Positions 1 through 7,485 of a DNA stretch of 64,000 nucleotides are shown here, one piece after another. The notes under the pieces are model-generated. The model was not told where the DNA came from and did no database searches. It saw nothing but the letters and a program-made list of their open reading frames with translations. The DNA lies in contig NZ_BSPP01000017.1 in assembly GCF_030161095.1 (NCBI RefSeq), positions 1-64,000 of the forward strand. The letters are read 5' to 3'. This DNA comes from Cypionkella aquatica (GTDB lineage Bacteria; Pseudomonadota; Alphaproteobacteria; Rhodobacterales; Rhodobacteraceae). Each line of letters begins with the position of its first letter. The stretch's first letter is position 1. The position numbers and the translations under genes were made by a program.

Positions 1-60
1 GTGGCCAATCGTGCCGATGTTGACGTGCGGTTTGTTCCGTTCAAACTTTGCCTTTGCCAT
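1..60 (-). CDS. tuf: Elongation factor Tu, N-terminal fragment
   Basis: Only the first 20 codons are in the window; the gene runs off the left edge. Read on the minus strand from the ATG at 60, the peptide begins MAKAKFERNKPHVNIGTIGH, the highly conserved start of bacterial EF-Tu just before the G1 GHVDHGKT loop. EF-Tu is the GTPase that brings aminoacyl-tRNA to the ribosome. The next gene upstream is a lipoprotein, not fusA, so this copy does not directly follow the str operon; many alphaproteobacteria carry two tuf copies. The ribosome site is weak (AGGGTG about 9 bases before the ATG). Identity is nearly certain despite the short length. Confidence 0.93.
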   Translation of the reverse strand, partial: MAKAKFERNKPHVNIGTIGH

Positions 61-118
61 GGTCGGGGCACCCTATCTTTCGCGGACCCGGAATCGAGCC
101 CTGTCTACACGGGCGGGC

Positions 119-146
119 AGATAACCCTCTGGCACGGGGAAATCAA
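119..146 (-). promoter_or_regulatory. Possible sigma70-type promoter for tuf
   Basis: On the minus strand, TTGATT (146-141) and TTATCT (124-119) are separated by 16 bases, about 50-60 bases upstream of the tuf ATG. Both hexamers match the -35 and -10 consensus at four or more positions. It is a pattern match only. The gap between tuf and the upstream lipoprotein stop is 177 bases, so a dedicated promoter is expected here. Confidence 0.35.
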
Positions 147-237
147 GGGCCGAGCGGACTTGCAGCGCGATCTGCGGCAAATCAGCAAGCGGCAAATCCG
201 TGCGCATCCGCGCGAGTGCGGGCGCATGCAGCAGGGA

Positions 238-813
238 TCAGCCCTGCGGTGCCAACTGAACGCGCCCCGCCTTCACCGCCGGGCTGTCGGGGGACACCAA
301 TGTATCGCGGCGCGGTGACAGGCGCACCAAGACGCTGGTGGCAAAGCTGTCGATGGTCTGGCGATAATCCTCTGAGGCACCGGGGGCTACCGCTGCACCA
401 ATCGGCCCACCCAGACGAAAGCGCTTAGAGGTGGACATGGCCTTGGTCGGCGGCACGATCTGCCGCCCGGTGGCCGCATCGGTGACGGTGATCACCCCCT
501 GCACATAGCTTGCGCCGCCCAGCATCATCTCTTGCGTCCGCGACATCAGCCGCACCGATGTGACCTGCACCAGCACATCGCCGTTGCCGCTGGGCGTCGC
601 CCGCAGGGTTTGGCTCAACGCTGCAGTCAGATCGGCATTGATTTGCGCAGGCGAGGTATCAAACGCCATCTTGCGCCCCGCCACCCCCGAAATGGCCGAA
701 GTATCAACGATGACTTTGCGCACCACCAGATTGGCCGCCGCCTGATCGTCCAGCAAACGCGGCGCGCAGCCAAGCACCAACAGAACCGAGAACACCGCAA
801 CACAAAGACGCAT
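238..813 (-). CDS. Putative lipoprotein, function unknown
   Basis: A 191-residue protein with a lipoprotein signal: MRLCVAVFSVLLVLGC, with the lipobox LVLGC placing the lipidated cysteine at residue 16. The mature part has no motif I recognise. It is mixed alpha/beta in character and has a stretch (about 95-125) typical of small outer-membrane-associated lipoproteins. The ATG at 813 lies 2 bases after the stop of the upstream lipoprotein gene (TAATCATG), so the two are almost certainly co-transcribed and translationally coupled, with no independent Shine-Dalgarno. The pair probably acts in the envelope; nothing more specific can be supported. Confidence 0.75.
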   Translation of the reverse strand: MRLCVAVFSVLLVLGCAPRLLDDQAAANLVVRKVIVDTSAISGVAGRKMAFDTSPAQINADLTAALSQTLRATPSGNGDVLVQVTSVRLMSRTQEMMLGGASYVQGVITVTDAATGRQIVPPTKAMSTSKRFRLGGPIGAAVAPGASEDYRQTIDSFATSVLVRLSPRRDTLVSPDSPAVKAGRVQLAPQG

Positions 814-815
814 GA

Positions 816-1604
816 TTACGGAGTCCCGGTTTTAGGAACGATGATGGTGGGGGTTGGCAGAGGTGCAACTGGCTTGGCGGGGACAGGCTTGATTGAGGCA
901 GGCTTGACCGGAACAGGCGTTGCTGGAACGGGCGCTGCAGGGACTGGCGTGACCACCACGGGAACAGCGACCGCTGGCACCGGCGCGACCGCAACCGGCG
1001 CTGGGGCAGCCGTCGGCGTGCTGACGTTGGTTGCAGCAGGCACACTTGACGCAGGCGTTTTCGGCAATGGCGGCATGCCGAACCATTCAGGATGCGTCAG
1101 CAGCCATTTCTCGACCGATTTCGCCGCATTATACGACAAAGTCTCCATCTGCTTTTTCTTGTTCTGCGTCATGCCAGAGCCGATCATCGTCTCGGCCGAC
1201 ATATGCTCGAAAATCGTCAGCTGCTTGCCCTCGGGGTTCAGCTTTTTGCCCGCAGCATCGTCCCAGATGTTGGCGGTGACGACCAGAACCGATTTGGGGT
1301 TCAGCACCAAAGGCACGCCGGGCGGGGCCAAAGCATAGCCGTCAATCGAGATGCCGATATTGTAAAGCTTATCGCCCTCATAGCGGCCAAAACGGTCAGC
1401 CACGGCTTTCTTCACCGCTGCTTCCCAATCTTCTTTGCTGGCCTCGCGTGAGATCGGCACCTTCTGCATATTATCCGCCACAGCGATATTCAGACCCAGC
1501 CGGAAATCGCCCAAAGGCACCGGTGGCTCTTTCAGATCATTGGTCTGGCAGGCAGCCAAAGCCGTCAGGCCCAACCCCATAGCAAGCAAACGAAGCACAC
1601 GCAT
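816..1604 (-). CDS. Putative lipoprotein with Pro/Ala/Val-rich C-terminal tail
   Basis: The 262-residue product starts at the ATG at 1604, preceded by AAAGGGAA at good spacing; the longer reading frame upstream lacks such a site. MRVLRLLAMGLGLTALAAC is a lipoprotein signal with lipidated Cys19. Residues about 20-160 form a compact domain of unknown family. From about 165 to the end the chain is a low-complexity tail of P-V/A-P repeats (for example PVPAAPVPATPVPVKPA), like tails that span periplasm or peptidoglycan. It is first in a two-gene unit with the lipoprotein at 238-813. I infer an envelope structural or assembly role but cannot name one. Confidence 0.75.
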   Translation of the reverse strand: MRVLRLLAMGLGLTALAACQTNDLKEPPVPLGDFRLGLNIAVADNMQKVPISREASKEDWEAAVKKAVADRFGRYEGDKLYNIGISIDGYALAPPGVPLVLNPKSVLVVTANIWDDAAGKKLNPEGKQLTIFEHMSAETMIGSGMTQNKKKQMETLSYNAAKSVEKWLLTHPEWFGMPPLPKTPASSVPAATNVSTPTAAPAPVAVAPVPAVAVPVVVTPVPAAPVPATPVPVKPASIKPVPAKPVAPLPTPTIIVPKTGTP

Positions 1605-1670
1605 GAACGATTCCCTTTGGGGCAGATGGCATTGCTTTTCGGGATAGCTGGGCTTGGCCCGCAAAGCAAC

Positions 1671-2498
1671 CTAGAGCATCCGCGCAGCACCGCTGACCCG
1701 CACACCAGCGCCTTTTTGCCCAGTCACACTGACGTGCAATAAAGATGGCGCGCCCATATCCTCGCCCTGCCTGATGCTAAAGCTGCCCGCGCCGCGCCCC
1801 AGATCGACCAGCAACCCGCCCAAAGCGGCCGCCGCAGCCCCAGTGGCAGGGTCTTCGATCACGCCGCCGACCGCAAAGGCATTGCGCGCGATGAAGGTGT
1901 CGGCATCTTCGCGGAACAGCAGGCTGATCGTGGCATTCAACCCCTCGCGCAGCATCAATCCGCGCAGGGCGTCAAAATCATAGGCCATCGCCGCCAGCTT
2001 TTCCCGGCTGCGCAGCGTCAACACCGCATGATTGGCCCCGGCATGCACCAGATGCGGCGGCAGGCTGGGGTCCAGATCGCCCGCAACCAGCCCGAAAATC
2101 GTCAACAGCTCGGCCAGCAGCGCATCGGGGATCGGCTTTGACCACGTCGCGGGCGAGGTCAGCGTGGCCTGCCAACCGGCATCGCCCAGCACCGACTCGA
2201 CGCTGATCCGCGCCGCTGACAGCTGCAAGTCATAGCGCCCCGCGCCAAAGCGCTGCCCCAAGGCGCAGCCCAGCGCAATAGTGGCATGGCCGCAGAACGG
2301 CATCTCGGCGTCGGGGGCAAAGTAGCGCACCTGCCAGCCGTCGCCCTCACGCGCGGCAAAGGCGGTTTCCGAATAGCCGACCTCGCGCGCGATGCGCTGC
2401 ATCTCAGCGCGCGCGGGCAGACTGTCGCCAATCACCACCCCCGCCGGGTTACCGCCCTGATCCTTCAGCGCAAAGGCTGCTATCCGTTCTATCTGCAT
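1671..2498 (-). CDS. PhzF family isomerase-like protein
   Basis: A 275-residue member of the PhzF/diaminopimelate epimerase-fold family. Near the N-terminus it shows the family pattern QIERIAAFALKDQGGNPAGVV, followed by a SETAF segment containing the conserved glutamate, FCGHAT, and near the C-terminus a GVIEDPATGAAAAALGG-type phosphate/glycine loop. Length matches the usual 260-300. The start is the second ATG at 2498, because GGAGG lies 7 bases before it; the first ATG (2510) has no such site. Substrate is unknown; most bacterial PhzF homologues are not phenazine enzymes. It is divergent from ridA, and the shared intergenic region carries a strong palindrome. Confidence 0.88.
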   Translation of the reverse strand: MQIERIAAFALKDQGGNPAGVVIGDSLPARAEMQRIAREVGYSETAFAAREGDGWQVRYFAPDAEMPFCGHATIALGCALGQRFGAGRYDLQLSAARISVESVLGDAGWQATLTSPATWSKPIPDALLAELLTIFGLVAGDLDPSLPPHLVHAGANHAVLTLRSREKLAAMAYDFDALRGLMLREGLNATISLLFREDADTFIARNAFAVGGVIEDPATGAAAAALGGLLVDLGRGAGSFSIRQGEDMGAPSLLHVSVTGQKGAGVRVSGAARML

Positions 2499-2599
2499 CG
2501 CGTCCTCCATTGCTCCAGCACGCTGACAGAGCCGCCCAGCGCTGGCAAATTCCGATTTGTGCGGCGCAGCATCACCGCCGGGAATACCTGCCTCATCAG

Positions 2600-2621
2600 T
2601 GCTGACAGCACGCTGTCAGCA
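2600..2621. promoter_or_regulatory. 22-bp palindrome, putative operator between phzF-like gene and ridA
   Basis: TGCTGACAGC-AC-GCTGTCAGCA is a near-perfect inverted repeat (10-base arms around a 2-base centre) in the 173-base divergent region. A further half-site, GCTGACAG, occurs at 2522-2529 next to the phzF-like start. Arm length and position, 50 bases before the ridA ATG, suit a dimeric repressor controlling one or both genes. The regulator is unknown; the WYL protein encoded just downstream is an obvious candidate but is unproven. Confidence 0.55.
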
Positions 2622-2671
2622 GCGCTGTGCTTCAAGCGGCCTTCAACACCACGAAGGAAAGGTCGCCTCCC

Positions 2672-3067
2672 ATGCAAAGAACCCCGATCAACCCATGGCC
2701 CTGGTCGCTGCAACTGGGTTACAATCAAGCCGAGCTGATCACCGCCGCCACCCGGCATCTGATCTGTGCGGGCCAAACCGCCGTCGATGCCAACGGCACG
2801 CCACAGCACCCCGGCGATATGCGCCGCCAGATTGCCCTGACGCTCGACAATCTTGAAACGGTTCTGCACGGCGCGGGCATGGGGCTGGGGCAGATCACCC
2901 GGCTGACCATCTACACCACCGATGTTGACGCGGCATTGCAGCATTTTGATGTGCTGGGCGCGCGGTTTGGCGTGGCCAATGCGGCAACACCAATGACCCT
3001 GCTGGGGGTGACGCGCTTGGCGATCCCGACGCTTATGGTGGAAATCGAGGCCAGCGCCGCCGATTGA
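2672..3067 (+). CDS. RidA family (YjgF/YER057c/UK114) protein
   Basis: A 131-residue RidA-superfamily protein. Recognisable features are the ICAGQTAVDANG segment, the DMRRQIALTLDNLETVLHGAGMGLGQITRLTIYTTDVD helix-strand core and the C-terminal VEIEASAA strand. RidA proteins are trimeric and deaminate reactive enamine/imine intermediates released by PLP enzymes; other subgroups have unknown functions. The canonical RidA arginine near the C-terminus is not evident, so this may be a non-deaminating subgroup. The ATG at 2672 is preceded by AAGGAAAGG. The WYL-domain regulator follows after 162 bases, and a second RidA lies beyond the P450. Confidence 0.87.
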   Translation: MQRTPINPWPWSLQLGYNQAELITAATRHLICAGQTAVDANGTPQHPGDMRRQIALTLDNLETVLHGAGMGLGQITRLTIYTTDVDAALQHFDVLGARFGVANAATPMTLLGVTRLAIPTLMVEIEASAAD

Positions 3068-3163
3068 TCCCGCCTCCCCGTTCCCGCCATCCAGTTCGGG
3101 CCATCCAGTTCCGGCCACGCACTTATTGTCCCCCCGCTCCGGCCATCTGGCAGCTTCAACCCG

Positions 3164-3199
3164 CCTGCAAGCTTGCGCGATCTGCCGCAAGCTTGCAGG
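3164..3199. promoter_or_regulatory. Perfect 14-bp inverted repeat before the WYL regulator
   Basis: CCTGCAAGCTTGCG (3164-3177) and its exact reverse complement (3186-3199) are separated by 8 bases. Each arm itself contains the palindrome GCAAGCTTGC (3167-3176 and 3187-3196), so two identical 10-bp palindromes sit with centres 20 bp apart, about two helical turns. The element ends 30 bases before the regulator ATG. That geometry suits an autoregulatory operator with cooperative binding; it could also act as a terminator for ridA, but no T-run follows. Confidence 0.6.
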
Positions 3200-3229
3200 A
3201 TACCCGCGCCCGAATGTGCAGGAAATCAG

Positions 3230-3952
3230 ATGCGTCGCGCCGAACGGCTGTTCAGACTGGTGGATGAGATGCGCACCCGCAGCATCAGCCGGGCCGATGA
3301 TCTTGCCAACCATCTGGAGGTCAGCACCCGCACCATCTACCGCGACATTGCGCATCTTCAGGCGTCTGGCCTACCGATAGAAGGCGCGGCGGGGGTGGGT
3401 TATCTGCTGCGCCCCGGCTTTGATCTGCCCAGCGTCACCTTCACCCATGCGCAGCTTGACGCACTGGCGATCGGGTTGGCTTTTGCCGAGAACCTTGAGG
3501 ATCCGCAGCTTGCCCTTGCCGCGCGTGAGGTCAGGGCCAAACTGCAAGCCAGCATGCCACAACCCGAGGCCCGCAAGCTGGCCGACGCGCCCTATTTCGC
3601 AGTGCCCCGACGCCCCCGGCCCGACAGTCTGGCCACCACAGACTTGGCCCGCGCACCGATCAGCGCCCAGACCGACGCCCTGCGTGACGCCATCCGGACC
3701 CAACGCGTCGTGGCAGCCTGCTATAGCGACGCCAACGGCAAGATCACGCAGCGCCGCCTGCGTCCGCTTGCGATCTGGACGCTTGCTGATGGCGCGATGG
3801 TCACCGCGTGGTGCGAGCTGCGCGAGACCTTTCGCACCTTCCGGCTGGACCGCATCACACAGCTGACCGTGACCGACGCGCGTTTCGTGCCCGAGCCCGG
3901 CCAAGACCTTGCCGCCTTCCTGAAGATGGACAACTGCACAGCCGAAAGCTGA
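3230..3952 (+). CDS. HTH (DeoR/YafY-type) transcriptional regulator with WYL domain
   Basis: A 240-residue regulator. Residues 1-55 form the YafY-type helix-turn-helix (RRAERLFRLVDEMRTRSISRADDLANHLEVSTRTIYRDIAHL), and the rest includes a WYL-type ligand domain whose core is RRLRPLAIWTLADGAMVTAWCELRETFRTFRLDRI. WYL domains sense small ligands or nucleic acids. The ATG at 3230 is chosen because homologous proteins begin at MRRAERLFRL and an AGGAA lies 6 bases upstream. A perfect inverted repeat just upstream suggests autoregulation. Flanking ridA and P450 genes suggest it controls a small catabolic or detoxification module (inference). Confidence 0.9.
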   Translation: MRRAERLFRLVDEMRTRSISRADDLANHLEVSTRTIYRDIAHLQASGLPIEGAAGVGYLLRPGFDLPSVTFTHAQLDALAIGLAFAENLEDPQLALAAREVRAKLQASMPQPEARKLADAPYFAVPRRPRPDSLATTDLARAPISAQTDALRDAIRTQRVVAACYSDANGKITQRRLRPLAIWTLADGAMVTAWCELRETFRTFRLDRITQLTVTDARFVPEPGQDLAAFLKMDNCTAES

Positions 3953-4095
3953 CCGCCGCTCACGCCGTTAGCAGCCAGCGCGCTGATCATCTTGGCTTGG
4001 CAGCTTGGAAGCGCTTGCTGCCAAAGCGCCTGCGCCGGAATGTCCCCTTTGCCAGCCCCAACTCCCGCCCTATCTTCCACGGAAAGGAGACCGCC

Positions 4096-5454
4096 ATGCC
4101 TCACCCCGCCCGCGTTCCGCTGCACAGCACACCGCTTGGCATCTTGGGCTCTCTGAAGGCGGCGCGGCAGAATGTGCTGCTGCTGATCCCGGATGCTGCC
4201 ACCCATGCGCCGATCCTGTCCGGTGTTACGGGCAAGCGCTGGCATATGGTGATGGACCCCGAGGCGTTGCGGCATATCCTGCGCGACCGGGTCAATGATT
4301 ACCCGAAATCCATGGTGACAAAGCTGATCCTTGGCCCTGCCATTGGCGAAAGCCTGTTCGTGGCGGAAGGCGAGCATTGGATGTGGCAGCGCCGCGCGGC
4401 GGCTCCGGTGTTCACCCATCGCAACGTCGCAAGCCTTGCTCCGGTGATGACGCTGGCGGCAGAACGCTCCTCTGCGCGCATTGCCGCCAGTCTGGGCCGT
4501 GGCGCGGATATGTTCGCCGAAATGGTGACCGCGACATTTGAAGTGATTTCCGACGTGACCTTTTCCGAAGACGCAAGCGCAGGCGGGGCGGGCTTTGACC
4601 GCGCCGCAGTGCATGGGGCGATTGAAACCTATATCGGCCAGACCGCCAAAGTGTCCTTGCTGGATATCCTTGGTGCGCCCGCTTGGGTGCCGCGTCCGGG
4701 CCGGATGTTCGCCACCCAAGGCATCCGCGAGATGAAACGCGTGGCCGATACCGCAATCGAGCAACGCCGCGCCAATGGCGCAAAGCCCACTCCCGATCTG
4801 CTGGATCTGCTGCTGAAGGCGCAAGACCCCACCAGCCAGCGCCAGATGTCCACCGCCGAGTTGCGTGACAACCTGCTGACCTTCATCGTCGCGGGCCACG
4901 AGACCACCGCCCTGACCCTGTCATGGGCGCTTTACCTCTGCGCCTTCGCGCCCGACATCCAAGCCGAAGCGCGAACAGAGGCGCAATCGGTTTTGGGCGA
5001 CCGCGCTGCCACCGTCGCCGATCTGCCAAACCTGCCGCTGACCCGCCGCATCGTGGACGAAGCACTGCGGCTTTATCCGCCCGCTGCCTTCCTGTCGCGC
5101 ACGGCCCAAGCCCCCGATAGCCTGCTGGGCCGCGAGGTCCGCCCCGGCGATACCGTGATCCTGCCGATCTATGCCCTGCACCGCCACCATGCGTTGTGGG
5201 ATGATCCCGATGCCTTCAACCCCGCCCGCTTTGCCGACCCCCGCAGCATCGACCGCTTTGCCTATCTGCCGTTCGGCGACGGCCCGCGCATCTGCATCGG
5301 CGCAAGTTTCGCGCTGCAAGAGGCGGTGATCATCCTTGCCACCCTGCTCGCCCGCTTCAAATTCAGCCGCATCCCCGGACGTGATCCGAAACCGGTGATG
5401 ATCCTGACCCTGCGCCCCGAAGGCGGCGTCTGGTTGCAGATCGACCCCGCCTAA
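4096..5454 (+). CDS. Cytochrome P450
   Basis: A 452-residue P450 with all signatures in order: I-helix AGHETT at 266-271 (oxygen activation), ExxR as EALR at 322-325, and the heme loop FGDGPRICIG with the axial thiolate at Cys400. Length fits a soluble bacterial class I enzyme, and no N-terminal membrane anchor is seen. The strong site GGAAAGGAGA precedes the ATG at 4096, so the longer open frame starting inside the upstream gene is not used. No ferredoxin or ferredoxin reductase is adjacent, so redox partners must be encoded elsewhere. The I-helix and YLPFGDGPRICIG style resemble CYP4/CYP102-like fatty-acid or alkane hydroxylases; substrate is not determined. Confidence 0.95.
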   Translation: MPHPARVPLHSTPLGILGSLKAARQNVLLLIPDAATHAPILSGVTGKRWHMVMDPEALRHILRDRVNDYPKSMVTKLILGPAIGESLFVAEGEHWMWQRRAAAPVFTHRNVASLAPVMTLAAERSSARIAASLGRGADMFAEMVTATFEVISDVTFSEDASAGGAGFDRAAVHGAIETYIGQTAKVSLLDILGAPAWVPRPGRMFATQGIREMKRVADTAIEQRRANGAKPTPDLLDLLLKAQDPTSQRQMSTAELRDNLLTFIVAGHETTALTLSWALYLCAFAPDIQAEARTEAQSVLGDRAATVADLPNLPLTRRIVDEALRLYPPAAFLSRTAQAPDSLLGREVRPGDTVILPIYALHRHHALWDDPDAFNPARFADPRSIDRFAYLPFGDGPRICIGASFALQEAVIILATLLARFKFSRIPGRDPKPVMILTLRPEGGVWLQIDPA

Positions 5455-5465
5455 GCCGCCGCCTT

Positions 5466-5513
5466 TGCCAAAACCCCCGCCTGCCAAACCACCCGCTTGC
5501 CAAACCCCAACCC
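5466..5513 (+). repeat. Three imperfect 16-bp tandem repeats
   Basis: Three consecutive 16-base units begin TGCCAAA at 5466, 5482 and 5498 and continue as C-rich tracts. They lie 11 bases after the P450 stop and 106 bases before the next ATG. No function is evident. Confidence 0.6.
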
Positions 5514-5618
5514 GGTGGCGATAGTCCAGCAAACCGGGGTCGCCTCCAGCGTCGCAGTCGCGGTTTGCACCGCCCAGAACCCGGCCCCACAGCCCGCGCC
5601 AATGGATTGGAGATTGAT

Positions 5619-6101
5619 ATGCAACCCGAAGCAATGGCCCTGCACATGGGCCTTGATCTGCCAGATTTCGACAAAATCGGCTATTACGGCGCTGACTACG
5701 GCACGATGAAACCCTATCACCGCATAGGCTCGCTGCTGTTCCTGTCCGGCCATGTCGCTCAGATCGGCACGCAAATCACCCACAAAGGCCGCTTGGGCCA
5801 AAACCTGACCACCGAGCAAGGCTATGCCGCTGCCCGCCAGACCGGGCTGAACGTGCTGGGCGGCATCCGGCAGGCGGTGGGTTCACTCGACCGGGTGAAA
5901 TCCATTGTCCGCTGCCTGAATTTCGTCGTCTGCACCCCCGAATATGAAGACGTCCACAAAGTATCTTCCGGCATGTCCGATCTGTTGGTCGAGGTGTTTG
6001 GCCGCGACATCGGCTTGGGCGGACGTGCCACCATCGGCGTGATGGCATTGGCGAATGGCGTCTGCTTTGAGACATGGGCCACCGTGGAAATCGCCGACTA
6101 A
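5619..6101 (+). CDS. RidA family protein, longer YjgF-like subgroup
   Basis: A 160-residue RidA-like protein. The segment GSLLFLSGHVAQIG is the conserved core strand, LGQNLTTEQGYAAARQTGLNVLGGIRQAVGSLDRVKSIVRCLNFVVCTPEY follows the family helix and strand order, and the C-terminus (GGRATIGVMALANGVCFETWATVEIAD) matches the chorismate-mutase-like YjgF subgroup with its extra N-terminal extension. Start 5619 is supported by TTGGAGATTGAT. It is the second RidA-type gene within 3 kb, on the other side of the P450. Its stop overlaps the stop of the convergent downstream gene in the tetranucleotide CTAA. Confidence 0.88.
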   Translation: MQPEAMALHMGLDLPDFDKIGYYGADYGTMKPYHRIGSLLFLSGHVAQIGTQITHKGRLGQNLTTEQGYAAARQTGLNVLGGIRQAVGSLDRVKSIVRCLNFVVCTPEYEDVHKVSSGMSDLLVEVFGRDIGLGGRATIGVMALANGVCFETWATVEIAD

Positions 6102-6436
6102 CTCAGAAAATACCCGTCCACCGTCCGCCAATAGTTCAGCAGCGCCGCACAACTGTCATAGGGCAGCCCTTGGCTTTGCATCATATGCAACTCCACCCCG
6201 ATCAGTGCTGCAATCCGCCAGGCATCGGCCGCAACTCCGGCGGGCTGCGGGCTGGCAAACACCTCTTCGATGCTGCTGGCGGCAATCGACAGCACGAACA
6301 CCAATTCCAGCGCCGGGCGCTGTGGCTCTTGCTGGGCCAGATCAACCGCAAGCTGCTTCGCGCCACCCCGCCCATTCAGCAGAAAGGCGATCGCATATTC
6401 GCAAATCATATCTAAATCACTCATACCGCGCGTCAT
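6098..6436 (-). CDS. Hypothetical small helical protein
   Basis: A 112-residue, largely alpha-helical protein without signal peptide or membrane segment that I do not recognise. I chose the ATG at 6436 because AAGG lies 5 bases upstream; the ATG at 6424 (MSDLDMICEYAI) is a plausible alternative. The gene is convergent with the RidA gene and the two stops share CTAA (6098-6101), leaving no room for a terminator. Reality as a gene rests on codon use, sensible start signals and lack of any better candidate on the other strand. Confidence 0.6.
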   Translation of the reverse strand: MTRGMSDLDMICEYAIAFLLNGRGGAKQLAVDLAQQEPQRPALELVFVLSIAASSIEEVFASPQPAGVAADAWRIAALIGVELHMMQSQGLPYDSCAALLNYWRTVDGYFLS

Positions 6437-6547
6437 TTCGCCCTTGTTACAGAGCAAAAACCGGCGGTCACGTCAAATCTATGCCGCCGCTGTGACAAGC
6501 GGGCTTATCCGCCGACCACGCGCCAAATTCCGCGATTTCTGCGGCGT

Positions 6548-7303
6548 TCAAGCCTTGTCGCGCACCTTCATCGCGTTGTTCAAACCCTGAAACACCTCAA
6601 ACCGCCCGGTCTTGCGCAACAAATCCGACAGCTTGGCCGAGCCATAGCTGCGCGGGTCAAAGTCAGGGTGCAACTGGGTGATCACCTGCCCCAACTGCCC
6701 AAGCGAGTAATCATCCTGATCCGGGTCGATCTTTTTCATTGCATCGCTGATCAACGGAATAGCCTGCGCCGCCGATTGCTTGCCCGCAGGCTCGGGGCGC
6801 ACCGCATCCGGCTTGCCGGGCTTGGCCTCCAGCACCTCGGCCCCGCTGACGATGTTTTCAATGAACACAAAGCGATTGCAAACCTTGCGCAGACTGTCCG
6901 GCGTCTTAGACTCGCCAATGCCGATCACCTGCAAACCATCCTCGCGGATGCGGCTCGCCAACCGGGTGAAATCGCTGTCGGATGACACCAGCACAAAGCC
7001 GTCAACTTTTCCTGCGTGCAGAATATCCATCGCGTCAATCACAAGACCAATATCGCTGGCATTCTTGCCCTTGGTATTGGCCGATTGCTGATGCATCACC
7101 AACCCCAGATCGCGCGCGGCTTCCTTCCACTGCGTCAGCGCCTGCGACGACCAATCGCCATACACCCGGCGCAACGACGGATCACCAAAGCTGGCGATTT
7201 CATCCAAAATCGCCACCGCATGGCGCGCAGGCACATTATCGGCGTCGATCAACACCGCAAGCCGTGGCGTCCGCCCGGCAATCGTCGTCATATTGGCTGA
7301 CAT
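6548..7303 (-). CDS. NYN domain protein with C-terminal OST-HTH/LOTUS domain
   Basis: A 251-residue protein. Residues about 14-145 form a NYN (PIN-like) nuclease domain with the expected acidic residues: D20 and D22 in LIDADN, D84 and D90 in SDIGLVIDAMD, and D109 and D111 in SSDSDF. Residues about 175-250 (DYSLGQLGQVITQLHPDFDPRSYGSAKLSDLLRKTGRFEV) match an OST-HTH/LOTUS RNA-binding domain. The family is predicted to cleave or bind RNA; bacterial members are poorly characterised. Start 7303 has GAGGG upstream. It stands alone, followed at its promoter side by a long palindromic repeat. Confidence 0.9.
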   Translation of the reverse strand: MSANMTTIAGRTPRLAVLIDADNVPARHAVAILDEIASFGDPSLRRVYGDWSSQALTQWKEAARDLGLVMHQQSANTKGKNASDIGLVIDAMDILHAGKVDGFVLVSSDSDFTRLASRIREDGLQVIGIGESKTPDSLRKVCNRFVFIENIVSGAEVLEAKPGKPDAVRPEPAGKQSAAQAIPLISDAMKKIDPDQDDYSLGQLGQVITQLHPDFDPRSYGSAKLSDLLRKTGRFEVFQGLNNAMKVRDKA

Positions 7304-7390
7304 CGCACCCTCGCTTTTCCCTTGGTGATGCCCGAAATCCGCCCCGCCGGATAGAGGCAATCCAGCAACCGCCGCCTCGGGACGCAAGCG

Positions 7391-7479
7391 CTTTCAGACG
7401 GGTTCAAATATCCCCGCCGGAGGCTTCCGTGGTGGATGGCAGGAGCCTCCGGCGGGGACATTTAAGCCAGTCTGAAACG
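7391..7479. repeat. Long imperfect inverted repeat of the ATATCCCCGCCGGAGGC family
   Basis: The left arm (7391-7424) and right arm (7445-7479) are about 34 bases each. The core ATATCCCCGCCGGAGGC (7408-7424) pairs with GCCTCCGGCGGGGACAT (7445-7461), and outer stretches TTTCAGAC/GTCTGAAA also pair. It lies between the TPP enzyme stop (7486) and the NYN gene start. Similar arms occur at 16711, 32845 and 44877. It probably acts as a 3' stem-loop for the upstream minus-strand transcript or as a REP-like element. Confidence 0.75.
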
Positions 7480-7485
7480 GCAAGG

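Noticed and set aside
78-115. Possible tRNA T-arm-like sequence upstream of tuf
   Set aside because: The loop and stem do not fit the T-arm pattern, and no acceptor stem or anticodon arm can be built around it.
1-318. Plus-strand open frame of 105 codons at the left edge
   Set aside because: It is antisense to the EF-Tu start and the following promoter region, and its product has no recognisable features.
3721-4899. Long minus-strand open frame (392 codons) opposite the WYL and P450 genes
   Set aside because: The plus strand encodes two proteins with complete family motifs; the antisense frame is a by-product of high-GC codon use.
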